Positions 54,952 to 63,050 of a stretch of 64,000 nucleotides of DNA are shown here, piece by piece. Numbering within the stretch: the stretch's first letter is position 1; every line of letters starts with the position of its first letter. Origin of the DNA: Halobacteriales archaeon QS_3_64_16 (lineage in GTDB: Archaea > Halobacteriota > Halobacteria > Halobacteriales > Halococcaceae). The stretch is taken from NCBI GenBank assembly GCA_003021705.1, contig PXRJ01000001.1, positions 105,165 through 169,164 of the forward strand, written 5' to 3'. A program made the position numbers and the translations under genes. The notes under the pieces were generated by a model. That model was not told the origin of the DNA, ran no database searches, and saw only the letters and a list, made by a program, of their open reading frames with translations.

Positions 54952-55065
54952 ATGAACGCAGAGGATGTCTATAGATTGCTGCACTCCCAAGAGTCAATGC
55001 GGTCCGATGTGAGCAGAAATATCCGTCAGAACGCAAGAGCAGTCTCTGGTCTCCCTGATCACTGA
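54952..55065 (+). CDS. possible 37-residue peptide or truncated gene start
   Basis: An ATG at 54952 opens a 37-codon frame reading MNAEDVYRLLHSQESMRSDV and continuing to SGLPDH. It is helical and plausible at its N terminus but stops at 55063-55065, overlapping the end of the convergent AT-rich gene by 7 bp. It could be the surviving 5' end of a gene cut off when the AT-rich DNA entered. Weak evidence. Confidence 0.25.
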   Translation: MNAEDVYRLLHSQESMRSDVSRNIRQNARAVSGLPDH

Positions 55066-55949
55066 TCGGACGCTAATCTGTCGAGAAATACTGTTTTTCC
55101 AGGATCCTCTTTATCAATCAAGTACTGGTTCTCGGTTCGATCCAGCACCCTACGAACAAAATCTGTACATAGCTTCTTATGCTTGCTGCGGAAGTGCGAG
55201 TACGGGTCATCCACATCTATATTGTAATCTTGCAAATATATACTGTCTCCATTTTTCCTTTCAATATGTTCGCAGCCCCACTGAACAAGATACCGAAACA
55301 TCGGTGCTTTTCTTGACATCATGAGCAAACGTTTTGATTCTTGAACGAAGTCAGCGGACCAGTCGTACCATTCACCACTAACACCTGTGTCTGGTATTTC
55401 AAATGTGGAATCGAACGTTTGCAAGTATGTTTCAAGAAAACTAAGCGAAGTCCTGTGATTCGCATTAGGAAGACCATGACCTGTGATTAGATTTGAAAGT
55501 AAATTACCTCCCACAGTTGCTACGGGTTGCCGCCACTGCACTCTATCAACCTGACGAATTATTTGGGAGAGATCAGGCTTTTTATACCAAAGCAATGGAG
55601 AGCCCGCTTCATTACATTCTTTCTCAATCGTTTCAAATCCGTCGAGCACAGTGAATACAATCAACTTATCTTCTTCTGTAAGATTCAAAAGGTCCTTATC
55701 TGGGAACTGACGAGGGTGAACCTTAGCAGTATATAGAACGTAGATTCGTTTCTCTAAACGATATGGAACGATTGAAGACTCGAACGTTAGCACCTCTGTA
55801 CCTGCTTGCTCACTGCGGGACTGTTCTTTCTCGATAACTGGATGAGGTTCTGGGTTCGCGTACTGAAGAGAGAGTACAGCCTCAGTGCCTACCCGTCGAT
55901 GGTAGTCCACTCCCAGCGTCACGACTAAGCGAAACATCATCATGGACAT
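55059..55949 (-). CDS. AT-rich gene encoding a protein with a Fic/Doc-like motif
   Basis: This 296-residue protein's codon and base use are plainly more AT-rich than all neighbours, suggesting recent acquisition. Residues 158-167 read HGLPNANHRT, followed by SLSFLETYLQTF; this resembles the Fic/Doc active-site loop HxFx(D/E)GNKRT with changes (F to L, D to N, G to A, K to H). Fic domains transfer AMP or phosphate to proteins. No signal or membrane segment is seen. A TATA-like GATATAG lies about 22 nt before the ATG. It starts 25 nt after the RaSEA stop in the same direction. Confidence 0.7.
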   Translation of the reverse strand: MSMMMFRLVVTLGVDYHRRVGTEAVLSLQYANPEPHPVIEKEQSRSEQAGTEVLTFESSIVPYRLEKRIYVLYTAKVHPRQFPDKDLLNLTEEDKLIVFTVLDGFETIEKECNEAGSPLLWYKKPDLSQIIRQVDRVQWRQPVATVGGNLLSNLITGHGLPNANHRTSLSFLETYLQTFDSTFEIPDTGVSGEWYDWSADFVQESKRLLMMSRKAPMFRYLVQWGCEHIERKNGDSIYLQDYNIDVDDPYSHFRSKHKKLCTDFVRRVLDRTENQYLIDKEDPGKTVFLDRLASDQ

Positions 55950-55974
55950 ACAAAATTTTGTCGCTGTAGCTATA

Positions 55975-57045
55975 TCACCTTGCTAATGGCTGATTGTAGC
56001 TCGTCTCGCGCTCTACTACCGTTTCCCAGGTGTACTCACACTCACAAGCGACCTGCTCGAATACTGTTAGATCTTGCCGGAGGTCGAAGTCCTTGATCGC
56101 CTTCTGGACCCGGTCGTCACACTCCCCGCAGTTATGCGGCCCCCGATCGGAGCCATGCCCGACGGGATCGCTCACGACGATCGCCGGGGCGTCGGCGGTG
56201 TGCTTGAGGATTTCGGCCACGGACCACAGCCAGGGCGGACGATACCCATCGTCGAAGTACAGTTCCTCGACCATGGTGTGGCGTTGGACGTTACAGGGGT
56301 TCATCGAGACGGTATGAGCGTACTCCGCACACCGACGGATCGAGGACTTCATATCGGCGATGGCCTCCCATTCGGTGAGGAAAGCCGGCTTCAGCAGGAG
56401 ATAGGCCTTGATGCCCGCACCGACCTCTTCTGCCACGTCGCTTGCGTCGACGAAGTCCGCGAAGTCGAAGTACTTGTTCACACAATCATGGCGCACGCGG
56501 TCGGTCGCGGTCTCCAGGCCAACAGCGACGTCCGTCTGTAGGCCGACGTCGGTGAAATCCCGGATTCGATCGCGCTCGACGAAATCGGGTAGGCTCTCGA
56601 CGACGATGCGCTCGCGGTCGGCGAACGTTTCGGCGATCGCCCCCCTGGTTTCGGCAGGGACCTCCCGTTCGTCGAGGAAGCTCCCGGAGGTGTAGATCTT
56701 GATCAGCGGTGCTGGTTCCTCACTGTTCTCCCGTTCGTGCTCGAGGCAGGTCTCGATCTGGGCCATCAGCGCGTCGTGGGCAACAGTGCCCCCTTCGACT
56801 GACTCGGCGACGTACCCACACATCGTACACCCGCCCGCCCGCGCCCAGCGACAGCCCCCGGTATTCAGGATGATCGTCAGTGACTCCCTGACGCCCGCGG
56901 GTGTGTTGTCCTCGTCGAGCCACACTCGCGTGGGCTCCCGGGGATCGTAGGTCCGGTCGTTGCGCGAGCGGATCTCGCGCATGACGCTGTTGTGGGCGTC
57001 CATTCCCCGGCCCTGTTCGTAGACCTCGGGACTGGGCTTACTCAT
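55975..57045 (-). CDS. raSEA: archaeosine biosynthesis radical SAM protein RaSEA
   Basis: This 356-residue radical SAM enzyme, with ArcS, converts a lysine-adduct preQ0 at tRNA position 15 into archaeosine. The iron-sulfur ligands are Cys65, Cys73 and Cys76 in NTGGCRWARAGGCTMCGYVA (C-x7-C-x2-C), followed by IKIYTSGSFLDERE and VGLETATDRVRHDCVNK. Length and start are normal. No other archaeosine gene is adjacent. Confidence 0.92.
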   Translation of the reverse strand: MSKPSPEVYEQGRGMDAHNSVMREIRSRNDRTYDPREPTRVWLDEDNTPAGVRESLTIILNTGGCRWARAGGCTMCGYVAESVEGGTVAHDALMAQIETCLEHERENSEEPAPLIKIYTSGSFLDEREVPAETRGAIAETFADRERIVVESLPDFVERDRIRDFTDVGLQTDVAVGLETATDRVRHDCVNKYFDFADFVDASDVAEEVGAGIKAYLLLKPAFLTEWEAIADMKSSIRRCAEYAHTVSMNPCNVQRHTMVEELYFDDGYRPPWLWSVAEILKHTADAPAIVVSDPVGHGSDRGPHNCGECDDRVQKAIKDFDLRQDLTVFEQVACECEYTWETVVERETSYNQPLAR

Positions 57046-57459
57046 TACTGACCTTAACCCGCCGAGCGCTCAAAACGGCATCGACACCACCGTACTGGCA
57101 CGATTGCTCCTGGTTCTCCTCGCCGGCCGCAACCGAGTGAGATGACCCGAGTACGCCAGCGTCGAAACGGGAAACCGTGAACACCGTCGTAGTGAGCGGG
57201 GAACCCCGAAGCGAGCGAACTGTGATCGACACCGAAACACGTCTGTGGAATGATACCACGGCCGTTTACGTCCGGGACGACTGTTCGGGAGGGAGCGGTA
57301 CCGATCGTACGGACCTTCGGGAGGGTTTTAGGCCAGCCATAAGACGATCGATTGCGTCCGCCTGCCGGCCCCCTCCTGGCGTCCCGTAATCGATAGTGGT
57401 TACTCCGGTGGACGAAGGCCTAATCCCCTCCGACCCCTATACAATCAACGTACGTTACA
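57046..57459. other. intergenic region; promoter of the aldehyde oxidoreductase gene
   Basis: No supportable gene; frames here are Arg/Ser/Pro-rich. A weak box CTATAC (57437-57442) lies about 20 nt before the ATG at 57460. Immediately after it is the perfect 10-bp palindrome AACGTACGTT (57447-57456), ending three bases before the start codon, a possible operator or chance. Confidence 0.35.
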
Positions 57460-59394
57460 ATGACCGAACTCGGCGGCTTCCAGGACAACGTAGCACGCGT
57501 CGACCTCTCTTCGGGGGACGTGAACTACGAGAGTATCGACGACGAGGACGCACAGAAATACATCGGGGCGCGTGGCCTCGGCGTGAAGTACGTCTTCGAC
57601 CAGGGGCCGGACGTCGACCCCATGGGCGAGGACAACTTACTCGCGCTGATGAACGGCCCGCTCACGGGCACCCAGACAGTAATGAGCGGCCGGATCGCGA
57701 TCTGTACCAAATCACCCCTGACCGGGACGGTGACCGACAGCCACCACGGCGGCTGGTCGGGCGCACGCCTCAAGTGGTCGGGATTCGACGGGCTTCTCTT
57801 CGAGGGCCGTGCAGATGAACCGGTCTATGCCGTCGTTGAGGACGGTGAACTCTCCTTACACGACGCTTCGGAGGTCTGGGGGATGGACACCCACGAGACC
57901 CGCGAGACCTTAGAGGAAGAACTCGACGGCTCGTTCGGCAAGAACATGTCGATCATGGCGATCGGCCAGGGCGGCGAGAACGAGGTCAGCTACGCCTCTA
58001 TCGTCAACGAGGACGATCGCGTGAGCGGCCGAGGCGGTACCGGCTGTGTGATGGGCAACAAGAACCTCAAAGCGGTCGTCGTCAAGTCCACAACGAAAAT
58101 GCCCAAACCCGAGGACAAAGAGACCTTCATGCAGGGCCACCAGCAGGCCATGCAGGTCATTCAGGAATCGGAGGTCACCGCGCCCAACGAGGGCGGCCTC
58201 TCGGTCTATGGCACCAACGTCCTTATGAACACCACCGAAGAGATGGACGGCCACCCCACGAAAAACGGCCAGTACACCTCCTCGATGGCCTACAACGACA
58301 GCGAGGCCGACCGCCCCGCCGATCTCGACGCCGAACGCATCTCCGGGGAGAACGTAAAGGAGAACATCCTCGTCAACGACCCGACCTGTCACTCCTGCCC
58401 CGTAGCCTGCAAGAAGGAAGTAGAGGCCCAGACGATGCACAAAGGCGAGGAGCTGAACGTCCACATGGAATCGTTCGAGTACGAGTCCGCGTGGGCGCTC
58501 GGCACCAACTCGGCGAACGACAACCGGGACAAGATCGCGCTCATGATCGACCAGTGTAACAAGCTGGGCATCGACACCATCGAGACCGGGAACATCATCG
58601 CGATGGCGATGGAACTCACCGAGGAGGGCAAGCTAGACGATCTCGGTCAGGGCATCGACTGGGGCGACGACGAGGAGATGGTCGATCTCATCGAGGAGAT
58701 CGGGAATCGTTCGAGCGAGTTAGGCGACCTGCTCGCCGGCGGGCAGGCCCACGTCGCCGGGGAAGTCGACGGCCAGGAGAACCGACTGGACGTGAAGAAC
58801 CAGTCCATCGCCGCCTACGACCCGCGCTGCATGAAAGGCATGGGCATCGGGTATGCCACCTCGAATCGCGGCGCGTGTCACCTACGGGGCTACACGCCCG
58901 CCAGCGAGATCCTCGGTATCCCCGAGAAGACTGACCCCTACGAGCACGAGGGCAAGGGCCAACTCACCGCGACCTTCCAGGACCTGCACGCGATCTCCGA
59001 TAGCTTCGACATCTGCAAGTTCAACGCCTTCGCGGAGGGCATCGAGGAGTACATCATGCAGTACAATGGCATGACGGGCCTCGACGTCTCGGAGGAGGAA
59101 CTCATGCAGGCCGGCGAGCGCGTCTACAATCTCGAGAGGTATTACAACAACCTCGCGGGCTTCGACGGCGAGGACGACTCCCTGCCCTGGAAGTTCCTCG
59201 AGGACGGCATTCTGGGCCAGGGTGGCTCCGAGGGCGAGTACTGCGAACTTCCTGAGATGAAAGAGGAGTACTACGCCCACCGCGGCTGGGTCGATGGCGT
59301 CGTTCCCGACGAGAAGCTGGAGGAACTCGACATCGACGTCGGCCCCGGTACCGGCGTCAGTAGCTCCAGTGGCCAGGCGCCCGCCGACGACTGA
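57460..59394 (+). CDS. aor: tungsten-containing aldehyde ferredoxin oxidoreductase family protein
   Basis: This 644-residue AOR-family enzyme oxidises aldehydes to acids with a tungsto-bispterin cofactor and a [4Fe-4S] cluster. The cluster ligands are Cys310, Cys313 and Cys317 (DPTCHSCPVACKKE) and Cys519 (DSFDICKFNAF). Pterin-binding features include GRIAICTKSPLTGTVTDSHHG and RGGTGCVMGNKNLKAV. A disordered C-terminal tail follows. It is monocistronic. The MoaD/SAMP-like gene at 61437 may supply sulfur for its cofactor. Confidence 0.92.
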   Translation: MTELGGFQDNVARVDLSSGDVNYESIDDEDAQKYIGARGLGVKYVFDQGPDVDPMGEDNLLALMNGPLTGTQTVMSGRIAICTKSPLTGTVTDSHHGGWSGARLKWSGFDGLLFEGRADEPVYAVVEDGELSLHDASEVWGMDTHETRETLEEELDGSFGKNMSIMAIGQGGENEVSYASIVNEDDRVSGRGGTGCVMGNKNLKAVVVKSTTKMPKPEDKETFMQGHQQAMQVIQESEVTAPNEGGLSVYGTNVLMNTTEEMDGHPTKNGQYTSSMAYNDSEADRPADLDAERISGENVKENILVNDPTCHSCPVACKKEVEAQTMHKGEELNVHMESFEYESAWALGTNSANDNRDKIALMIDQCNKLGIDTIETGNIIAMAMELTEEGKLDDLGQGIDWGDDEEMVDLIEEIGNRSSELGDLLAGGQAHVAGEVDGQENRLDVKNQSIAAYDPRCMKGMGIGYATSNRGACHLRGYTPASEILGIPEKTDPYEHEGKGQLTATFQDLHAISDSFDICKFNAFAEGIEEYIMQYNGMTGLDVSEEELMQAGERVYNLERYYNNLAGFDGEDDSLPWKFLEDGILGQGGSEGEYCELPEMKEEYYAHRGWVDGVVPDEKLEELDIDVGPGTGVSSSSGQAPADD

Positions 59395-59534
59395 GCAGGA
59401 ATCGCCGACTCGATTCGACTTTTTCCCACGTCGTTCGACGACCGCTCTGTACAACCAGCGTCGCCGGTACTCGCCGCTCACGGGTTACTCACGGACGTGA
59501 CGGATCGAAGAAACAGCGGTAGTGATTCGGGCGA

Positions 59535-59891
59535 CTACTGTGGTGCTTCGTCCTGGACCTCGACGATCGCGGACTGAGGAACGTACTCGGCCTCGCCGCC
59601 GGCCATACGGACCTGGATCGTGACGCCGGGGAGCTCCGGATCGTCGTCGTCGGTCGGTTCCTGGGGCACGGAGACGGCGGTGGCCTCGTCGATCGAGACG
59701 CTTCGGCGCTGGATCGGGTCGCCGTCGTGTTCGACGGTCTCCCAGGTCTCGGCGTCGAAATCGTCGACGTCCGCACCGAAGTAGTCCTCGTCGTCGTGAT
59801 CGACGGCGTCTTCGGTCTGGGACTCGCCGGCCGTCCGGTTGCCATCGAAGTCCGCGGCTTCCTCCTGGTACTGGTGGAGATGCACGAGCAT
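59535..59891 (-). CDS. conserved acidic haloarchaeal protein of unknown function
   Basis: This 118-residue protein is very acidic. The N terminus, MLVHLHQYQEEAADFDGN, then an Asp/Glu-rich segment (DDEDYFGADVDDFDAETWET) and a C-terminal beta-rich part with GVTIQVRMAGGEAEYVPQSA. The frame's composition is far more haloarchaeal than the overlapping antisense ones. It converges on aor. No domain recognised. Confidence 0.65.
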   Translation of the reverse strand: MLVHLHQYQEEAADFDGNRTAGESQTEDAVDHDDEDYFGADVDDFDAETWETVEHDGDPIQRRSVSIDEATAVSVPQEPTDDDDPELPGVTIQVRMAGGEAEYVPQSAIVEVQDEAPQ

Positions 59892-59983
59892 ACGCTCTCA
59901 CTCGGCGGCAGTCGACTAAAACGTTCGCCATGAACTATCGGGCGGGACGGAACCGCTATGGGTTTCGCGGCCGGATCTGATCT

Positions 59984-60367
59984 ATGAGCCTCGATACCGA
60001 GCAGTTCGAAGCGCGGCTGACGAGCCACGGGGTGTACGTGAGTTCGGTCGAGCAGGAGCAGAATCAGGACCGGGATCGAGAGAACGAGGAGGGCAACGGA
60101 ACGATCGACATCGAGTACGAATCGATCGATGCAGGACGGATCGGGGAGGTGCCCCACCAGGAGATGGGCCGTGTCATCAACGTCTACCGGGAGGTAGCCG
60201 AGAACTCGGCCGACATCGACGCGTTGGTCACTGATCTCGACGACGAGCCGGTCGGCACCTGGCACGTCGAATCCGAGTGGCTCGACGCGCTCGATGCCGG
60301 CGAGTTGAGCGAGGTCGAGTTCTCCGGACGCGTGCTCGATACGATCGATCACGACGTCGAGAACTGA
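59984..60367 (+). CDS. small haloarchaeal protein of unknown function
   Basis: This 127-residue acidic protein has a conserved-looking centre: TIDIEYESIDAGRIGEVPHQ, EMGRVINVYREVAENSADID and GTWHVESEWLDALDAGELS. It is divergent from the 59535-59891 gene and convergent with the small-modifier operon. No known domain; a soluble alpha/beta fold is likely. Confidence 0.65.
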   Translation: MSLDTEQFEARLTSHGVYVSSVEQEQNQDRDRENEEGNGTIDIEYESIDAGRIGEVPHQEMGRVINVYREVAENSADIDALVTDLDDEPVGTWHVESEWLDALDAGELSEVEFSGRVLDTIDHDVEN

Positions 60368-60470
60368 ACTCGGCACTCGCCGCTCGCGAACGCCGATCGC
60401 TCGTTTCTCCTCTCGCGTTCGGAGGACGCGTGGCGAACTACCGGGCCACCGATGGCCGATCGAGACCGGT

Positions 60471-60827
60471 TCACCGACCGACGATGATACCTTCCCGAAC
60501 GTCGAGGGCGGCGTCGAACTCCTCGCGGCGATTCTCGCGACGACCGGTTTTGAGTAGCTGCTCGCGGTGGGCTCTCCGAACTGCACTGGTCTCCCGGTCG
60601 CCGAGCCCGAGACGATCGCCGATTGTCTCCCAGTGGCCTCGCTCGACGAAAAAATAGGCTGCCTCGTCGGTCTCACAGGCCAGCTCGTACCGCCTGCGGT
60701 ACTCGGGGAGACGGTCGCCGAGATCGGCTTGTACCCGATCGATCAGGTCGGGCAGGCGCTCGGGGGCGACGCTCGCGGTCGCGCTGGCGAGAACGAGTAC
60801 CTGGCCTTCGATCGGATCGCCACGCAT
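60471..60827 (-). CDS. protein of unknown function, third gene of the small-modifier operon
   Basis: This 118-residue protein, ATG at 60827, begins 3 nt after the stop of the Gly-Gly-ending protein, so the three genes form one transcript. It is charged and helical: ASVAPERLPDLIDRVQADLG, RRRYELACETDEAAYFFVER, and ETIGDRLGLGDRETSAVRRA. Possibly conserved in haloarchaea beside the MoaD/SAMP-like gene. Function unknown. Confidence 0.7.
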   Translation of the reverse strand: MRGDPIEGQVLVLASATASVAPERLPDLIDRVQADLGDRLPEYRRRYELACETDEAAYFFVERGHWETIGDRLGLGDRETSAVRRAHREQLLKTGRRENRREEFDAALDVREGIIVGR

Positions 60828-60830
60828 CGC

Positions 60831-61085
60831 TTACCCGCCGGCACGCATCGCCTTCCGGCCGAAGCGCTCGATAAGCGGATCGAGGACCTCTTTTTCGCCC
60901 TCGAAGGCGACGGTGATCTCGGTGAGTTCGATCGTCGGTCCGATCTCTACCTTCTCGCTCGAGAAACTCGCCTGCCAGTCCTCTCCCTCGACGACGTCCT
61001 CGCTCACCTGCTCGCCGCCGAGCCCTTCGAGGTAGTGGATCGCGAGACGCTGGGAGATCCCCCGGTACTGTTTTTTCCGTTCCAT
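60831..61085 (-). CDS. 84-residue protein ending in Gly-Gly, next to the SAMP-like gene
   Basis: The protein reads MERKKQYRGISQRLAIHYLE ... ELTEITVAFEGEKEVLDPLI and ends RKAMRAGG. It begins one base after the SAMP-like stop and so is translationally coupled. The terminal Gly-Gly is what ubiquitin-like modifiers and sulfur carriers expose, but the chain here is not a clear beta-grasp. It could be a partner or substrate of the modifier system. A longer frame upstream overlaps the SAMP-like gene out of frame and is rejected. Confidence 0.72.
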   Translation of the reverse strand: MERKKQYRGISQRLAIHYLEGLGGEQVSEDVVEGEDWQASFSSEKVEIGPTIELTEITVAFEGEKEVLDPLIERFGRKAMRAGG

Positions 61086-61086
61086 C

Positions 61087-61437
61087 TCAGTGGGTGCCAC
61101 CGGCCAGGTCAGAGTCATCCACGAGGTCAGTGCCGCCTGCCCGACCGGCACCACCCGCGACCGGCGGGAAGATACTGAGCGTATCGCCGTCCTCGATCCC
61201 GGTTGCAGGGCCGTCCATGTGGAAGACTCCACGGCCGTTTTTCAGAACGTTGATGTTCGGCTGTAACTCGCTGCCGTCCTCGCTCAGCAGCCGGCCGTCC
61301 AGATCGTCGTACTCGGCTTCGAGCGTACTCAGTACCCCGCCGACCGTCGTCTCGTCGTCGAACTCCCGCTCGATGGTCTTCGCCCCGACCGCCTGGCGGA
61401 AGGTCGCGAAGAACCGACACGTCAGGTCCATGCCCAA
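61087..61437 (-). CDS. MoaD/ThiS-like ubiquitin-fold protein (SAMP1-like) with a C-terminal extension
   Basis: This 116-residue beta-grasp protein shows CRFFATFRQAVGAKTIEREF, PNINVLKNGRG and DGDTLSIFPPVAGG. Such proteins carry sulfur for molybdopterin or tungstopterin and, in Haloferax, are attached to other proteins through a C-terminal Gly-Gly. Here VAGG (residues 93-96) is not terminal: 20 more residues follow, containing RAGG and LAGG and ending TH. A processing step would be needed to expose the Gly-Gly. The initiation Met may be residue 1 or 3. Confidence 0.82.
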   Translation of the reverse strand: MGMDLTCRFFATFRQAVGAKTIEREFDDETTVGGVLSTLEAEYDDLDGRLLSEDGSELQPNINVLKNGRGVFHMDGPATGIEDGDTLSIFPPVAGGAGRAGGTDLVDDSDLAGGTH

Positions 61438-61581
61438 CAGTAGAAGCGAGGCGTCAAAAAGCGTCCGGGGATCGGCGCTCAGGTCGCCAGAACGTCGGTC
61501 GACTCTCTCCTCTTTCGGACCGACCGTCGGCGACGAATCGCGGGAATCCCGGATGAGGATCCGAGCGAGGGAGCTGACCGA

Positions 61582-61980
61582 TCAGTCTTCCTCGCGATCG
61601 CTCAGGCGGATGCCGTCCTCGACGAGCCGGTAGTTGCGCTCGCGGTCGAGGTGGGCGGTGAGCCATTCGATCTCGTAGAGTTGGGTGAGCAGCGCGGCCT
61701 GAAGGTTGCGCCAGGCGATCGCGTAGATCGGCGACTGACCCCACGCTCGGAGTTCGGGGACGAACTCGTCGTAGCGCTCGAGATGGTCTTCCATACGTTC
61801 GATCGCCTCCACGACCCGACCGGCGGCTTCCTCCTCGCTTGCGGCGTCGGCGATCGCCTGGTTGATCCGTGCTTCGATGCCCTCGACCGACCGTTGCATG
61901 TCGAGCGCTGCCGTGCTCTCTTCGCCCTCGGGCAGCGATTCGATGACGTCCCGCGGGACGCCGAGCGATATCTCTTCCAT
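61582..61980 (-). CDS. conserved helical haloarchaeal protein of unknown function
   Basis: This 132-residue acidic, helix-rich protein shows EISLGVPRDVIESLPEGEES, a long helix AGRVVEAIERMEDHLERYDE, and YAIAWRNLQAALLTQLYEIE. The start at 61980 (MEEISLG) is preferred to an in-frame start further upstream with a hydrophobic leader. Separate from the small-modifier operon by about 145 bp. Function unknown. Confidence 0.7.
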   Translation of the reverse strand: MEEISLGVPRDVIESLPEGEESTAALDMQRSVEGIEARINQAIADAASEEEAAGRVVEAIERMEDHLERYDEFVPELRAWGQSPIYAIAWRNLQAALLTQLYEIEWLTAHLDRERNYRLVEDGIRLSDREED

Positions 61981-62100
61981 ACCCCAACCCACCACTGCCC
62001 GGCCCAAAAGCCTCCCGGGACCGACGACCACGAGCGTAGCGAATCCCCCGTCCTCGCCCCCTTGTGGTAGAGATTCGCTGCTATCGGTGAACTGTTAGGA

Positions 62101-62622
62101 CTACCCCTCGGCGGTCGCGATCCCCTCGAGGGCGGCTTCGATCTCGTCGGTCTCGGGGAAGATCAGGGGTTCGTGGACGACCCACCGGTAGACGATTTCA
62201 CTGTCGGGGGCGATCACGACGATCGCTCGGTCGGCGATCCCTTCGAGCAGTCCTTCGTCTTGCCGGACGCCGTACCCTTCGATCACGTCGTTATTAAAAC
62301 CGCTGAGCAGCGGGAAGTTGACGTCGTAGGCGTCGATGAAGGCCAGCTGGGAGAAGGGCGTATCGGCGCTCACCCCATAGACCGCCGCGTCGAGTCCCTC
62401 GAGATCGGCCCACCAATCCCGCATCGAACACAGCTCTTGCGTGCAGGTTCGGGAGAACACGCCCGGAAAAAAGGCAAGTACTACTGATCCCCTCGAAAGT
62501 GATTCTTCGAGATCGAACGTCGAGACGTCCTCACTTGTGTACTCGCCGGAGCTTCCGGCCGCAGCCTCGGGGGTGGCCATCGGCGCGCTGAAAAGCGGCG
62601 CTCGATCTGATTCGTCTGGCAT
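62101..62622 (-). CDS. peroxiredoxin (BCP/AhpC-TSA type)
   Basis: This 173-residue thiol peroxidase has the active site PGVFSRTCTQELCSMRDW (the canonical PxxxTxxC), with Cys60 as the peroxidatic and Cys65 as the likely resolving cysteine, the 5-residue spacing seen in BCP-type enzymes. VYGVSADTPFSQLAFIDAYD is also conserved. The ATG at 62622 (MPDES) is preferred over an upstream TTG. It protects against hydrogen peroxide and organic peroxides. Confidence 0.9.
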   Translation of the reverse strand: MPDESDRAPLFSAPMATPEAAAGSSGEYTSEDVSTFDLEESLSRGSVVLAFFPGVFSRTCTQELCSMRDWWADLEGLDAAVYGVSADTPFSQLAFIDAYDVNFPLLSGFNNDVIEGYGVRQDEGLLEGIADRAIVVIAPDSEIVYRWVVHEPLIFPETDEIEAALEGIATAEG

Positions 62623-62726
62623 AGCCAACGATCGAACGGGAAGGGATATAGATGCCGGGGACCCGTCGCTACCGCTGGGGACCGATCATCGCGGAGAAAT
62701 GGGGTTAGCGGGAAGCGAGACGGGAT

Positions 62727-63050
62727 CTACGGCCAGGTCGCGAGCAACACTTCGTCGACGTACTCCTCACCGATCCGGTAGTGGTTCTTGTGGATTGTTT
62801 CTTGCTCCCACGCCTCGGATTCGAGAAAGGAAATCGCCCGCTCGTTCGTCGCCGGTAGGATCCGGTAGATCTTCTCGTAGCCCGCCCGTTCGGCCCACTC
62901 CGGACCGTGGTCGATCGGCCGGTCGCCGATGCCCGCCTGGCGGTGCTCGGCAAGGACGCCGACCGTGAGTTCGGCGAGTAGTTCATCGCGACGAGTCCGA
63001 ATCCTTCGAAATGTATCCACCCGACGATCCCCTCGATCGGTCAGACGAGA
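62727..63050 (-). pseudogene. truncated and frameshifted GNAT acetyltransferase
   Basis: The last 85 residues of a GNAT domain are intact: ELTVGVLAEHRQAGIGDRPI (acetyl-CoA loop), then ATNERAISFLESEAWEQETI and the stop at 62727. Upstream, the expected preceding strand EGIVGWIHFEGFG appears in a different frame (about 63010-63045), after an in-frame TGA. The N-terminal half is missing. It is probably a decayed gene next to the membrane protein at 63041. Confidence 0.65.

Noticed and set aside
57177..57389. 70-codon frame before the AOR gene
   Set aside because: Low-complexity, Arg/Pro-rich end, no conservation evident, and AOR promoter elements follow it.
59489..60676. Long minus-strand frame across 59.5-60.7 kb
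   Set aside because: It crosses a plausible plus-strand gene at 59984 and becomes Thr/Ser/Arg/Pro-rich; the acidic frame 59535-59891 is the better gene.
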